Below, piece by piece: positions 10,375 to 21,861 of a DNA stretch of 64,000 nt. Position 1 is the first letter of the stretch. The number at the start of each line of letters is the position of its first letter. Source of the DNA: Bretschneidera sinensis (taxonomy: Eukaryota; Streptophyta; Magnoliopsida; Brassicales; Akaniaceae); assembly GCA_023935145.1 (NCBI GenBank), contig CM043701.1, positions 67,952,317 to 68,016,316 of the forward strand, read 5' to 3'. A model generated the notes under the pieces. It did not search any database. It saw nothing but the letters and a program-made list of their open reading frames with translations, and was not told where the DNA came from. Position numbers and translations under genes: made by a program.

Positions 10375-11945
10375 ATGGACTTCTATCCCGACATCCAACA
10401 TTCTTTCCCCTTGATCCCGAACTTGAATGGACCATCCGATAAAGGTTTAGGGACAACTTCGAGGAGAACTAAGAAGAAGTCGAGAACGAAACAGCAATAG
10501 TGGAACAGCTCGAAAACCAGCAACCACCTGCACGAGTACCGATGAAGCACTCCTTCATCCCACGGAACATTGATCAACCATCATGCATTGCATATCAACC
10601 TGAGGCGGTGGGAAACTATTACATATCTCCGTAAATATTGAATGATTTGACTCATTTTAGGGGAACTCCTAATGAAGATCCGCACTTGCACCTCCGAGAA
10701 TTTTTTGATCTTTGCAAGTTCCAGCACATACAAGGCCTAGACCAAGAAGGAATAAGGTTAATTATGTTCCTTTTTTCCTTGAAAGATAATGCTAAACTAT
10801 GGTATAATTCTTTGCCTGCAGTTTCCATCTACACTTGGGACGAGTTGGCAAGCAAGTTCTTAAGGAAGTTTTTCCCAGCACAAAAGATGAGGCAAATGAG
10901 GAAGGAGATCCAGTCCTTCCAACAAAAAGATGGAGACCTTTTTTTCGAAGCATGGGGACACTTCAACGAGCTGCTACTTAAATGCCCACACCACAACCTG
11001 CCTCAAGATGAATTGGTACAAGCTTTTTATGAAGGTTTAACTGACACTAACAAAAGTATTGTTTACTCAGGTTGTGGAGGAGTGTTGATGAAGAAAAGTA
11101 GCGAAGAAGTGATGGAACTCTTCGAAACCCTCAGTGAACACACTCAGTAGTTCTCCTCTAGAGGTAGACAAGGAGTCAAGAGCAGAGGTATGTATGAGGT
11201 TACTCTGAATAGTGGACCCTCTGCCCAAATAGTTGCTTTGGAGAGGAAGCTAGATACGAGGCTAGATATGATTGTAAAAGCCATGACTACTTAAAATGCC
11301 TCATCCAGCCTACCACCCACCCCACTCCAGGTATGTGCAATATGTTCCCAATACAATCATAATACTGACACTTTTCCATTGTACTCATCTGCAGATCCGG
11401 AACAAGCCAACTACGTGGGGCCTAACAACTATCCACCGAAGAACAACCCATATGCCAACACTTACAATCCTGGATGGCGAAACCACCCAAATTTCTCGTG
11501 GAGCAACAATCAAAATAGTCAAGGGCAGCACAGAAACTTTCAACCAGCAGCCCAAACTGTTCCCGAACCAAAGAAGAATGACCTTGAAAGTCTTGTGAGA
11601 CAAATGGCCACTCAGCAGTAGCAATTTATGACGTCACAAGAACAATCTATAACTTAGCAGAAATAGACCACTGCAGCACATGAGCAAGCAATTCAAAGAC
11701 TAGAGGTACAAATGGGACAACTAACTAAGGAGCTCAGTGGCAGAAAGCAAGGAGAGCTCCCGACTCAAACACTATCCAACCCTAGGGGGCATCAACAACT
11801 AAAGGCTGTCACAACTTTGAGAAATGGCAAGGTGATAGGGTCTGATGAGTCTACAGCAGCATCCAAAAAAACCCCATTAGCATCAAGGGTAAGTGAGATT
11901 GAGAAGGTGAATGCACCACCCTTCCCGCAAAGGTTAGTAAAATAA
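10375..11945 (+). pseudogene. Element B gag
   Basis: Gag polyprotein. The likely start is ATG 10375, but the first 260 bases hold frame changes and stops, so the start is uncertain. Capsid is clean from 10638 to 11150 (FSLKDNAKLWYNSLP near 10785; FYEGL near 11025). Stops then interrupt at 11148, 11293, 11619 and several near 11650-11670, mostly TAG or TAA where Gln is expected. The zinc-knuckle position near 11330 reads CAICSQYNHNTDTF, with Phe instead of the last Cys, the same change as in element D. The proline/asparagine-rich segment YANTYNPGWRNHPNFSW follows at about 11450. A predicted helix near 11690-11760 (IQRLEVQMGQLTKEL) may be coiled coil. The frame continues to 11945, where a stop separates it from protease. 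Confidence 0.85.
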
Positions 11946-12629
11946 AAGAAAGACAACAAACTAATTGATATTTTTGAAACCTTGCGGAAAGTAGAGATTA
12001 ATATTCCTTTGTTAGATGCCATTAAACAAATTCCTGCCTATGCTAAGTTCCTGAAAGATTGTTGCACTCATAAAAGAAAATTTCAAGAATATGAGACTGT
12101 AGCATTAACGGAAGAAGTAAGTGTTGTCCTACTAAGAAAACTCCCACCAAAACTGAAAGATCCAGGTAGTTTTACTATTCCCTGTAGAATAGGTGATCGG
12201 TTATTTGACAATGCATTACTAGACTTAGGAGCGGGGGTAAACTTACTACCTTACACGGTATTTGAAACCCTAGGTTTGGGGGAGCTACACCTGACTTCTA
12301 TTACCTTACAATTGGCAGATAGGAGTATTAAAAGACCTAGGGGTATTCTTGAGGACGTCTTAGTAAAGGTTGGCGAGTTCATCTTACCTGCTGATTTCAT
12401 TGTATTAGACATCGAGGAATGCCCAATGCCACCTTTGCCTATCATATTAGGGAGACCCTTCATGAGAACTGTCGACACTAAGATTTGTGTGAAGAAGGGT
12501 ATAGTGAGTATGAAAATCAATGGTGAGAAAATAGAGTTTAAAATATTTGATGCAATGAAACTTCCTCAAGATGACTTGGAATGCTTTAATGTTTGTATGA
12601 TACAAAACTTTGTTGAGCAAGCTTTTTAG
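11946..12629 (+). pseudogene. Element B aspartic protease
   Basis: One open frame of 215 codons (11982-12629) covering the Athila-type retropepsin. The N-terminal segment INIPLLDAIKQIPAYAKFLK precedes the active site ALLDLGAGVNLLP near 12217. DLGA replaces the usual D-T/S-G-A but is standard in this lineage. The downstream ADRSIKRPRGILEDV and IILGRPF segments are also present. It would process the gag-pol polyprotein. The frame stops at TAG 12627, within the linker to RT where Gln is likely. The linker continues to about 12850. Confidence 0.85.
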
Positions 12630-14654
12630 GTCCAACAACTTGATCCATTGGAGACTACCATCACCCATAGCATCACGGAGGTGGATATTGAGCAAGAATA
12701 TAAAGATTTTGATAGTGACATCATCACAGCTGTGCACCTCCTTGAGACCTCTCCAAAATACTCCAGTAAGTATCTTTCTCCATTTGAATTTCTCATACCC
12801 ACTAATACTGCTCTTCTTCCATCCATTGTCCAGGCACCAGCATTAGAACTAAAGTAGCTACCCGAACATTTAACATATGCCTACTTGGGAGAAAAGAAGA
12901 CCTTACCTATGATTGTAGCTGCTAACTTGAGTAGTGGAGAAGAAGGGAAGCTGTTAAGAGTTCTTAGGGAGCATAGATCTGCCATTGGGTGGACCATTGT
13001 TGACATTAAGGGGATAAGTCCAGCAAAATGCATGCATAGTATTTACCTTGAAGAAGAAGCAAGGCCCACTCAAGATGCTCAAAGAAGACTTAACCCACAT
13101 ATGAAAGAGGTAGTAAAAGCCGAGGTATTAAAGCTACTAGATGTTGGCATCATCTACCCTATATCGGATAGTGAATGGGTGAGTTCGGTCCAAGTTGTTC
13201 CTAAAAATAGTGGGATTACCATTGTAAAAAATGAAAATGAGGAGCTCATACCTATGAGAAAAACAACGGGTTGGAGAGTATGCATTGATTACCGGAAACT
13301 GAACAAAGTAACTAGAAAAGATCATTTTCCCCTGCCATTCATTGATCAAATGCTAGAGAGGTTAGCCGGTCACAGTTATTATTGCTTCTTGGATGGGTAT
13401 AGTGGATACAATCAAATTGCCATAGCACCTGAGGATCAAGAAAAGACTACCTTCACATTTCCTTTCAATACATTTGCTTATAGAAGAATGCCATTTGGTT
13501 TATGCAACGCACCAGCCACTTTTCAAAGATGTATGATGAGCATTTTTTCCGATATGGTTGAGAAATACATTGAGGTATTCATGGATGATTTTAGTGTCTT
13601 TGGTTCTAATTTCAATGAGTGCCTAAATCATTTAGAAAATGTCCTAAAGAGATGTGAAGAGAGTAATTTAGTGCTAAATTGGGAGAAATGTCACTTCATG
13701 GTTCAACAAGGTATTGTGTTGGGGCACTCCATCTCAAACAAAGGTATCGAGGTAGATAAGGCTAAGATAGACATCATTTCAAAGCTACCTCCCCCTCTTA
13801 CAGTCAAAGACATTAGAAGTTTCATTGGACATGCTTGTTTCTATAGAAGATTCATCAAGGACTTCTCCGAAATCTCAAGACCTCTTTGTGCATTATTGGC
13901 TAAGGATACCAAGTTTGAATGGAATGATGATTGCATGCAAGCTTTCAACACCTTGAAGAATGTTCTCACCTCTGCCCCAATAATGATGACACCAGATTGG
14001 AATCTCCCTTTCGAATTAATGTGTGATGCTAGTGACTTCGCTTTGGGAGTTGTCTTAGGTCAAAGAATCAATAAGGTACCTCATGCTATTTACTATGCTT
14101 CTAAAACTTTAAATGATGCTCAGCTTAACTATTCTACTACTGAAAAAGAATTGTTAGCTGTTATTTTTGCTGTAGAGAAGTTTAGATCATATCTTATTGG
14201 TTCCAAAGTTATAGTATTCACTGACCATGCTGCTTTGAGATATTTGTTTTCGAAGAAAGATGTGAAGCCTAGGCTAATCAGATGGGTACTCCTACTACAA
14301 GAATTCGATTTAGAAATCAAAGACAAGAAAGGCAGTGAGAATGTCGTTGCGGATCACTTGTCAAGGCTTCCCTATGAGAATAATAATAAAGAGTTTCCTT
14401 TGAATGAGAACTTCCCTGATGAACAACTATTCGCATTAGAGGTAAAACTTCCATGGTATGCTGATATAGTGAATTATCTAACTGTTAAAGTTTTTCCCCC
14501 AGGCATGACCACTCAAGAAAAGAAACGGCTAAAATCTCTATCAAGACACTACCATTGGGATGATCCTTACCTCTTCAAGGTCTGCCCCGATCAAATCATC
14601 AGACGATGTATCCCAGAAGAGGAGCACTCGAGCTTATTGCAACACTGCCACTAG
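12630..14654 (+). pseudogene. Element B reverse transcriptase-RNase H
   Basis: The longest uninterrupted frame in the window: 589 codons from 12885 to 14654, preceded by the protease-RT linker (12648-12857). RT blocks in order: [20 protein letters not shown] near 13270, [13 protein letters not shown] near 13385, [14 protein letters not shown] near 13490, and the catalytic FMDD at 13578-13589 (both Asp present). RNase H follows with [16 protein letters not shown] near 14020, [16 protein letters not shown] near 14140 and [10 protein letters not shown] near 14220, so all the usual acidic residues are visible. The frame continues into the integrase zinc-binding region (HSSLLQHCH) and ends at a TAG at 14652. 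This part looks potentially functional; its neighbours do not. Confidence 0.92.
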
Positions 14655-15830
14655 TTTGCTTGTGGAGGACATTTTGGGGGAAAATGAACAGCTCTTAAGG
14701 TACTACAATCTGGTTTTTATTGGTCTAATCTGTTTAAAGATGCTTTCTCCTTTTGCAGCTCATGTGATAGATGCCAGCGGAGAGGTAACATCTCTTCCCG
14801 AAATCAGATGCCCTTACAGAATATTCATGTAGTAGAACTTTTTGATGTATGGGGCATTGATTTCATGGGACCCTTTCCTAACTCCTTTGGTTATTTATAT
14901 ATTCTTGTGGATGTGGATTATGTGTTCAAATGGGTCGAGGTTGTCCCCTCAAAAACTAACAATCACAAAGTAGTTGTAAAGTTTCTGCAGCCTAACATCT
15001 TTACGCGATTTGGGACTCCAAGAGCAATCATCAGTGATGGGGGCAGCCACTTTCATCATCGCTCTTTTGCCAAACTACTCCGAAAATATGGGATCACGCA
15101 TAGAGTAGGCACTCCATATCATCCTCAAACCAGTGGCCAAGTAGAGATAAGAAACTGAGAGATCAAGGGAATCTTAGAAAGGACAGTGAAACCTAATCGG
15201 AAGGATTGGTCTCTACGCTTAAATGATGCTCTATGGGCATATCGAACAGCTTATAAGACTCAAATTGGCATGTCTCGCTACCGCCTAGTCTTTGAAAAGG
15301 CGTGCCATCTCCCAGTGGAATTAGAACATTGAGCATATTGGGCCATAAAGCAATTTAAATTCGACATGAAACAAGCGGGGGTAAAAAGAAAGCTGCATCT
15401 AAATGAACTTGAAGAATTGAGATATGATACCTATGAGAATGCCAAGTTGTACAAGGAACAGACAAAGGCCTATCATAACAAACAACTTGTACGGAAGGAG
15501 TTCCATGTAGGATAAAAAGTGTTGCTCTATGACTCACGATTAAAACTGTTCCCAGGCAAGCTCAAGTCCAGATGGTACGATCCGTACATAGTTACCAAGG
15601 TCTTCACTCATTGTGCATTAGAAGTCTGTAGTCCAAACGGAAATTAGCCCTTTACAATAAATGGACACAGAACCAAGCCTTACCTAGACATTAACTTTCC
15701 ACCAAGAGATGAAGACTTGGCACTTGAATCGGTACAGTATACAGCTGAAACACAAGCACTGGAGCCACAAGGGATGGACTCTAAGTGCTTCCTCCCAACC
15801 AACTAGTACTATGGCACGAGAGTGCTTGAG
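14655..15830 (+). pseudogene. Element B integrase
   Basis: The integrase follows the TAG at 14652 with at least one frame change (about 14680), then the zinc-finger Cys pair near 14755-14775. The core is open at 14808-15158: first Asp in [10 protein letters not shown] (about 14857), second in [12 protein letters not shown] (about 15035), Glu in GQVEIRN (about 15143). All three catalytic acids are present. After a TGA at 15156-15158 the C-terminal part continues in frame with further stops (15331 TGA, 15513 TAA, 15645 TAG), each where Arg or Gln is expected. DNA-binding C-terminus: [19 protein letters not shown] near 15520-15580. Coding ends just before element C, which inserted at 15834-15838 (CTCAT). 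Confidence 0.88.
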
Positions 15831-15838
15831 CAGCTCAT

Positions 15839-17231
15839 TGTTGTGAGTTTTAAATTACTCGCAAGCGCACAAGTCGTTTGTAGTATAGCGTTGTGCAAGT
15901 GCGAGGTCGAATCCACAGGGAATTGCGTTGTGAAAGTATATTTTCAATCTAAACTAACTCTATCTTAACCTAGTTCCGAATTTCAGATGATAATTTGCAA
16001 AAGAAATTAAAATTAAACTAAATTGATTTTTAAAAACTAATAATTAAAACACTAAGGTCTCTAAATCCACTCCACCGAAGTTAAGCATATAAGTTCTAAA
16101 AATATAGCCTATCAAAACATTCCATGAATCCAACTATAAGACAAAAAACAAAGAATATCCCAACTAAACCAAAAGCATCCAATGTATCCGCTCTCAACAA
16201 ATCACAAAGGAAATCCAATTTAATCAAAAAGCATTCAATGTATCCATCAGATGAAACACAAGGAATATCCAACAGACAATTTAAACTCAATCAATTATAA
16301 GATTAACTCAAATAATTGACAGAACATTTATACTAAAAATTGTCAGATTTGTACAAGCAAATCTGAACTACTATGCCAAACAACGGCGGGGCTTCATCTT
16401 CAACCTTAGCTGAAGAGTCTAGCCACTCATAACTATGAAACTACAATTCATAATAAAAGTGCTAAACATTTAAACTAAAACAACTAAATGTAAAGAAATA
16501 AATAAATAACTTTACATGGGAGAAATTCCACTTGCTGACGGGCGGCGCATCCCCTCGTGGTGATAAAGCCTTCGAGATCCACCAGAATGCTAGCGGACAT
16601 CCACCGGTAAATACCAAAGTGGCTCAGGAATTGTACATTAAAGATGAAGTGAAGAAGGGCTTATATAGGGAAATATCACAAGTGCAATATGCTTCCAATC
16701 CGATGTGGGATACTACAAATTTCAGTTTTTGCTCTTTGACCTTTGTCTACTAAAACTGCCATAACTATCTCTAGAAAAATCATTTTATTGATCCGTAAAA
16801 TTCCCTAGAAAATAGACATCGGGATCTTTCCAAGCATATATGGCTCATCTCATGGTTCTTCCTGAATCGATACAGTTAAATCCTCAAAAATTGATTATCT
16901 GTCAGGCTGAAATCATGCACAGCCTGACCTTTGTCTACTAAAACTGCCATAACTTTCTCTAGAAAAATCATTTTATTAATCCGTAAAATTCCCCAGAAAA
17001 TAGACATCCGGATCTTTCCAAGCATGTATGGCTCATCTTCTGGTTCTTTCTAAATCAGTACAGTTTAATCCTCAAAAATGGCTGATCTGCACGAGCAATT
17101 CTGGCAATTTAGTGAAACTTCTTTCCAAGCTTGTAAACCTGTAAAACAACGAAAACAACTCAAAGTAACAAATTCCTAAGCTAACAAATGTAAATTAAAG
17201 GGCCAAAAAATATAATATTTGGCACTCATCA
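15839..17231 (-). repeat. Element C 3' LTR
   Basis: On the minus strand it runs from TGATGAGTGCC (17231) to CTCACAACA (15839). U3 holds two tandem 188-bp-period copies of a module (about 16730-17110). The TATA box CTATATAA is at 16661-16668. A perfect 9-bp stem hairpin is at 16343-16366. The block GTCGAATCCACAGGGAATT (plus strand) is near 15906. Confidence 0.93.
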
Positions 17232-17246
17232 AATACCCCCAAACTT
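17232..17246 (-). promoter_or_regulatory. Element C polypurine tract
   Basis: AAGTTTGGGGGTATT on the minus strand, directly abutting the 3' LTR; it would prime plus-strand DNA synthesis. Four bases before it is a 20-nt hairpin (17251-17270): 7-bp stem TTTGCTA/TAGCAAA with loop AGGGAC. Confidence 0.88.
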
Positions 17247-18454
17247 ACAATTTGCTAGTCCCTTAGCAAAACAAAATAATAAAAAAAAAACCTAAATGAA
17301 AAACAAACAACATAAAGATAAGTTCATCACTCATGGTATCCAAAAATTTAAGGAGCACACATCACCATGATATTCATTCATGAGCAAGCTTAAAAAGATA
17401 AACCCATCTTCGCAATGAATAGAAAAGTTAAAATCTAATTACTTACAAAAGGCAGGTTAAGGCATCACAAGTCTGACATTGTGTAAAGTGAATTAGCATA
17501 TAGAATTGAAGCTTCCAAGGGACTCCAATTTGTAAGGTCTCCATTTCTCAAGATTCACCGAATTTCCCATCAAAATGAACGAAAAAGGCATAGTTCTTTT
17601 TTTTTTTTATTTTTATAAGGCACAACTATGTCTAGTTCCCTTATGCTTTCTAATTGACCCATGTAGCGAGTGTTGAGTCAATGACTCCCAAACCAGATGG
17701 TTTTAGGGCATTAGGTGTAAAGACACCCCTAAGGACTTACTAACTCGAGTAAAAAAGGCTACGAAATTAAACCAGCCTTAATACTACCAAGCAAAATTTC
17801 AACTTTTGACGTGAACACTCACTGCTTACTGAGGCAAGAGGTCCAGTTACTCAGCGAAAAGTTTATTTATGATAATAATTTTTTTTTATGCTTTTCTATG
17901 CCCAAGACTTCATCCAACAAGTCTTCCAGTTTCAGTTAAGATAAGGAAAAATACACATTAAAATCATATATCATACCTCACATAATTTGTGCTAATGTGC
18001 TCGTGTTAGATTATGTCAAACATGTGAATTATCAAATGCCTAAGGTAAGTAACTAAATTTTAAAATTTATCACCAGATCATGTGTTCGAAATGTTAAGCT
18101 CACCAATGACATCACATCACAGAAATTGTTTAGATCAACCAAAATTTCACGATAACATGAGCATGCATTTATCTCTACGATGAAAAGACAACAAATTAGG
18201 ACAAAGTGTGTGATGTGTCTCCCATACCCCCAAACTTAATTTACACATTGACCCCAATGTGTGACTAATATGGAACAAGCTGACCTGAGATATGGAGAAC
18301 TAGCTGGACTGGTATGGCTCATAGCATACCCTCAAACTTGAACTGAAGTACGCATTGTCCCTGAAAAATAAAAACTGAAAAACAAAAAATACTGGAAACA
18401 AACATTAATCATAAAAATGCGAAATAATAAATAAACAGAAAAGATAAGCTGTGG
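17247..18454 (-). other. Element C 3' non-coding region with conserved modules
   Basis: No coding potential. In minus-strand order it holds a polypurine-like tract (18328-18345), the stem CACATTG-GGGT-CAATGTG followed by AAGTTTGGGGGTATG (18225-18265), a block CCTCTTGCCTCAGTAAGCA (about 17815-17850), a block with TTAGGGGTGTCTTTACACC (about 17705-17745), and the hairpin before the polypurine tract. All of these recur in elements B and D. Confidence 0.75.
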
Positions 18455-18495
18455 AGTGCCTCCCATGAGCGCTAAGTTTAACGTCTTCAGCCAGA
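18455..18495 (-). promoter_or_regulatory. Conserved 40-bp post-coding block (C)
   Basis: Minus strand reads CTGGCTGAAGACGTTAAA then CTTAGCGCTCATGGGAGGCA, directly after the truncated RT. Confidence 0.78.
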
Positions 18496-18499
18496 CCTA

Positions 18500-19915
18500 A
18501 CATTAGTAATCGTGCCCAATGAAACACTCCGCCATCTCATCAATAAATGGGAATGAAAAATGATCAGGCCTAGTGGCAGCATTCAATTAACGGTAGCTGA
18601 TACACACTCTCCAAATTGACTGAACACGAGTTGGAACCAACTCGTCGTCCTTATGCTGCACTACCATTAATTCAGCACGTTTGGGCACAACATGAATCTG
18701 GCTCACCCACTTGCTATTAGAGATGGGATAAATGATCCCTGCCTCTAACAGCTTAATATCTTCTACCCTCACAACCTCTTGCATAGCAGGGTTGAGCCTT
18801 CTTTGTGGCTCCCTCGATGACTCAGCATCCTCCTCCAAATGTATCCTGTACGTCACCACCGAGGGGCTGATCCCCTTGATGTCCTCAATGGTCCAACCTA
18901 TAGCTTCCTTATGCTCTCTTAAGACGTCCAATAATTTCTCCTTTAGAGCATCACCCAGATCTGAAGGTATAATCACAAGAAAACTATCGACTGAACCTAG
19001 GAACTTATACTTAAGATTATCTGGTAAAGGCTTAAGTTCCTTCTTGGGGGTTTCAGGTGCGGCGGTCTCCTCCGTCTTATTGCTCTTCCGAGGAGGAGAC
19101 TCTAAAATGGCATTCGCTTGCTCAAGTAATTTATCTAAATCCATATCCTCTCCAAATTGAGCAAAATATGCCTTTAGGGGGTCCTCAGTGCTTGATTCAT
19201 TCACAGTCTCCTCAAGAATCTCCTCTATCAAGCATACATTTCTCACTTCATCATATTCATGTGGTTGCCTAGTGATATAAAAAATATTCAACTCCACTGT
19301 CATATTTCCGAAGGAGATCTTCATCACCCCTGTCCTACAATTTATCAGGGCGTTAGCCGTGGCTAAGAATGGTCGCCCTAGAATAACCGGTATTTGAATC
19401 CCTACATTCTGAACCGGCTCTGTGTCAAGCACAATAAAATCCACGGGGAAATAGAACTTATCCACTTTTATCAAAACATCCTCAACTATTCCCCGTGGTC
19501 TTTTCACTGACCTGTCAGCCAATTAAAGCGTAGTGGATGTGGGCTTCAATTCTCCTAACCCCAACTATAAATAGACTGAGTAGGGTAGAAGATTCACACT
19601 CGCCCCTAGATCCAAGAGAGCCCTCTCAATGTGGCTGACTCCTATCTTGCAAGAGATGGTAGGACACCCCGGGTCCTTATACTTGATGGGTAGCTTGCAC
19701 TGAAGGATTGAGCTGACCTGCTCGGTCAAAAATACCTTTTTTGGGACATTCATCCTCCTTTTGATAGTGACCAAGTCCTTTAGAAACTTGGCATATGATG
19801 GCATTTGATGGATGGCATCCAAAAATGGGATATTGATTTGGATTTGCTTGAATACCTCCAGAATTTCCTCATACTTCGCTTCTTTCTTCAGCGCCTATAG
19901 TCTCTCGGGGTAAGG
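18500..19915 (-). pseudogene. Element C protease and truncated RT
   Basis: Minus-strand continuation of gag. Protease core at 19822-19565 includes INIPFLDAIHQMPSYAKFLK (just before 19800) and the active site ALLDLGASVNLLPYSVYL near 19600, then a TAG. A frame from 19522 to 18587 holds the protease C-terminus (IQIPVILGRPFLATANALI), the acidic linker, and RT up to VCISYR. After a stop near 18590, RT continues only to FIDEMAECFIGHDY (about 18510), then the sequence changes to the 40-bp block. RT therefore lacks the catalytic Asp pair, and RNase H and integrase are missing. Stops at about 19515 and 19564 sit where Gln is expected. Confidence 0.87.
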
Positions 19916-21631
19916 CGCTCTAGGTACAAATGACCTAGGAGGGTCATTCTCAGTAGGTGTGGCTGTAGATGGCTCAACATCTCTCTTCTCCGTGTTGCCA
20001 CTTCCTTGCCCTTTCTGTATAGCATGGCTCTCTTCCACTCGATTGTCCACCTATCTCCCAGACCTCAGTGTGACAATCGATTGTACTTGTTCCGCCCCGT
20101 GTGTAGGAGTTGATGAACTCTCAACCATATATTGTCCTTTCGGGTTGGGCACGGGTTGACTAGGGAACTTCCCTTTCTCTCTCTCACCCAAGTGACTTGC
20201 AATTTGCCTAATTTGACTCTTTAGCTTGGCAATTGCTTGGGTGTTTACCACTGTTGCACTCCTCACATCACTTATATTTTGGCTAGTCGCCTTCTTGAAC
20301 TCCTTAAGGGTGTCCTCTAGCGACTGTGAAACTGGCACTGGTGTTTGAGTGGGTGCGTGGTAAGCAGGTGATGGTGCTGGATGGGCAGAACGACCATGAT
20401 TAGGAATTTGTGGGGCAAATCCGGGAGGATATTGATTTTGAGCATGATGAGGGGCTCCTCCCTGATTCATTGGTTGGTTCTACCTCCATGAAAAATTTGG
20501 GTGGTTCCGCCACCCTGGATTGTATGTCTCGGAGTACAATCCATTTGACTGCCTTCGAAAGTCATTAAAAGCATTTACTTGTTCCATAGGATACTAGGCA
20601 CAAGCCGACATTGATGGGCAATTCTGTGTTAGATGCATGGGACTAGCACAGATGGAACAGCTTTCAACATTGAATGTGTTGGCAGCATTGATGGATTGGC
20701 TCACAGTGAGAGCGTCAATCTTCTTAGTGAGGGCATCTAACTTTATCCTCAAATCAGCGTCCTCCTTGACCTCATAGATGCCTCCCCTCTTAGGAGCACG
20801 AATGGACTTATCTCGACAGCTTGAAAAATCCCACTGCTGTGAGTTGTCGGACAACTTGTCCAACACCATGTATGCTTCATCTCCTGTCAGACTCAAGAAT
20901 GCCCCCCCATTCATAGACTCGATCATACTACGGTTGGGTTGAGTCAACCCTTGGTACAAGAATCGAACGAGTCTCCACTTCTCATATTCATATGGAGGGC
21001 ATCTGATCAGTAACTCTTTGAAGCGCTCCCAACTCTCAGAAAATTTTTCATCCTCATCCTGAGTGAAAGAGCTAATCTCCTTTCGGCACTCATTCACTTT
21101 AGACATTGGGAAAAACTTATGATAAAATTTGCTAAGCAGGTTTTCCCAAGATGTAATAGACCCAGGCGTGTTAGAATCCAACCACGCCCTAGCTCTATCG
21201 TGAAGAGAAAAAGGGAAGAGTCGAAAATGGACTGACTCTTCAGAGAAGTTCTGGAATTTGAATGTGGCACAAATGTCTTTGAACTTCTTCACATGGCTAT
21301 AAGGATTTTCAAGATCTAAGCCATAGAATGAGGGTAAGAGTTGGATGACATGTGGCTTCAAGTCAAAGTGGGTGGCATTGGTCGGTGGAAACACTATGCA
21401 AGAGGATGAGTTAGTCGCAACGGGTGCGAACAAGTCCCTAAGGGATGTAGTGGAGTCCACGTTCCAAGCTCTAGGTTGCTCTACATGTTCAGGATGATTT
21501 GCATTCCTATAATTCTCTGCCATCTCAATAGTCTCTCTCTCAACTAGTGCTCTTTTCTGTCTCCTAAGAGTTCTTTCTAAGTCGGGATCTAAATGTATCA
21601 AATCTAAGTCCAAGGATCTCCGACCAAGCAT
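19916..21631 (-). pseudogene. Element C gag
   Basis: Starts at ATG 21631 (MLGRRSLDLDLI), the first Met after the primer site, and reads openly for 345 codons to 20594. Capsid includes LHDRARAWLDSNTPGSITSW near 21180 and FLYQGL near 20950. The CCHC knuckle CSICASPMHLTQNC (about 20655-20615) has all four ligands. It then has TAG stops at about 20592 and 20480 and near 20050, each in a Gln-compatible context. The Pro-rich tail and a helix (SQNISDVRSATVVNTQAIAK, near 20270) follow to 20051. This is the most intact gag N-terminus in the window. Its position after the tRNA-Asp site fixes strand and start. Confidence 0.88.
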
Positions 21632-21837
21632 ATACCAACAGAAAAAGCACTAAAGTAAACTAACCAGCAGAAACTTGCAGAATAAAATAAAATAACTGCA
21701 CAAACAGCAAACACACTACTCACAAAATGAGCCAACAAAAAATTTTTAAAATAATTTTTTTTTTTAAACAAAAAAGATAACTAACTAGTAGAAAAATAAA
21801 ATCATTTTAGACCAAAAATTTTCACAAACCAAACAAT

Positions 21838-21855
21838 TCCCCGGCAACGGCGCCA
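21838..21855 (-). promoter_or_regulatory. tRNA-Asp primer-binding site of C
   Basis: Minus strand TGGCGCCGTTGCCGGGGA: perfect 18-nt complement of the plant tRNA-Asp 3' end, six bases inside the 5' LTR. The leader 21632-21837 is A-rich and non-coding. Confidence 0.93.
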
Positions 21856-21861
21856 AAAACT

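Noticed and set aside
12766..12833. GTAAGT...CAG intron-like segment in the B protease-RT linker, with a counterpart at 28230-28294 in D, recalling the Ogre intron
   Set aside because: Lengths (68 and 65) are not multiples of three, the segment codes in frame in B, and E lacks the donor; chance or codon bias is enough.
17300..18400. Possible host gene in the AT-rich stretch of element C
   Set aside because: No long frame on either strand, and the conserved modules show it is retroelement 3' non-coding sequence.
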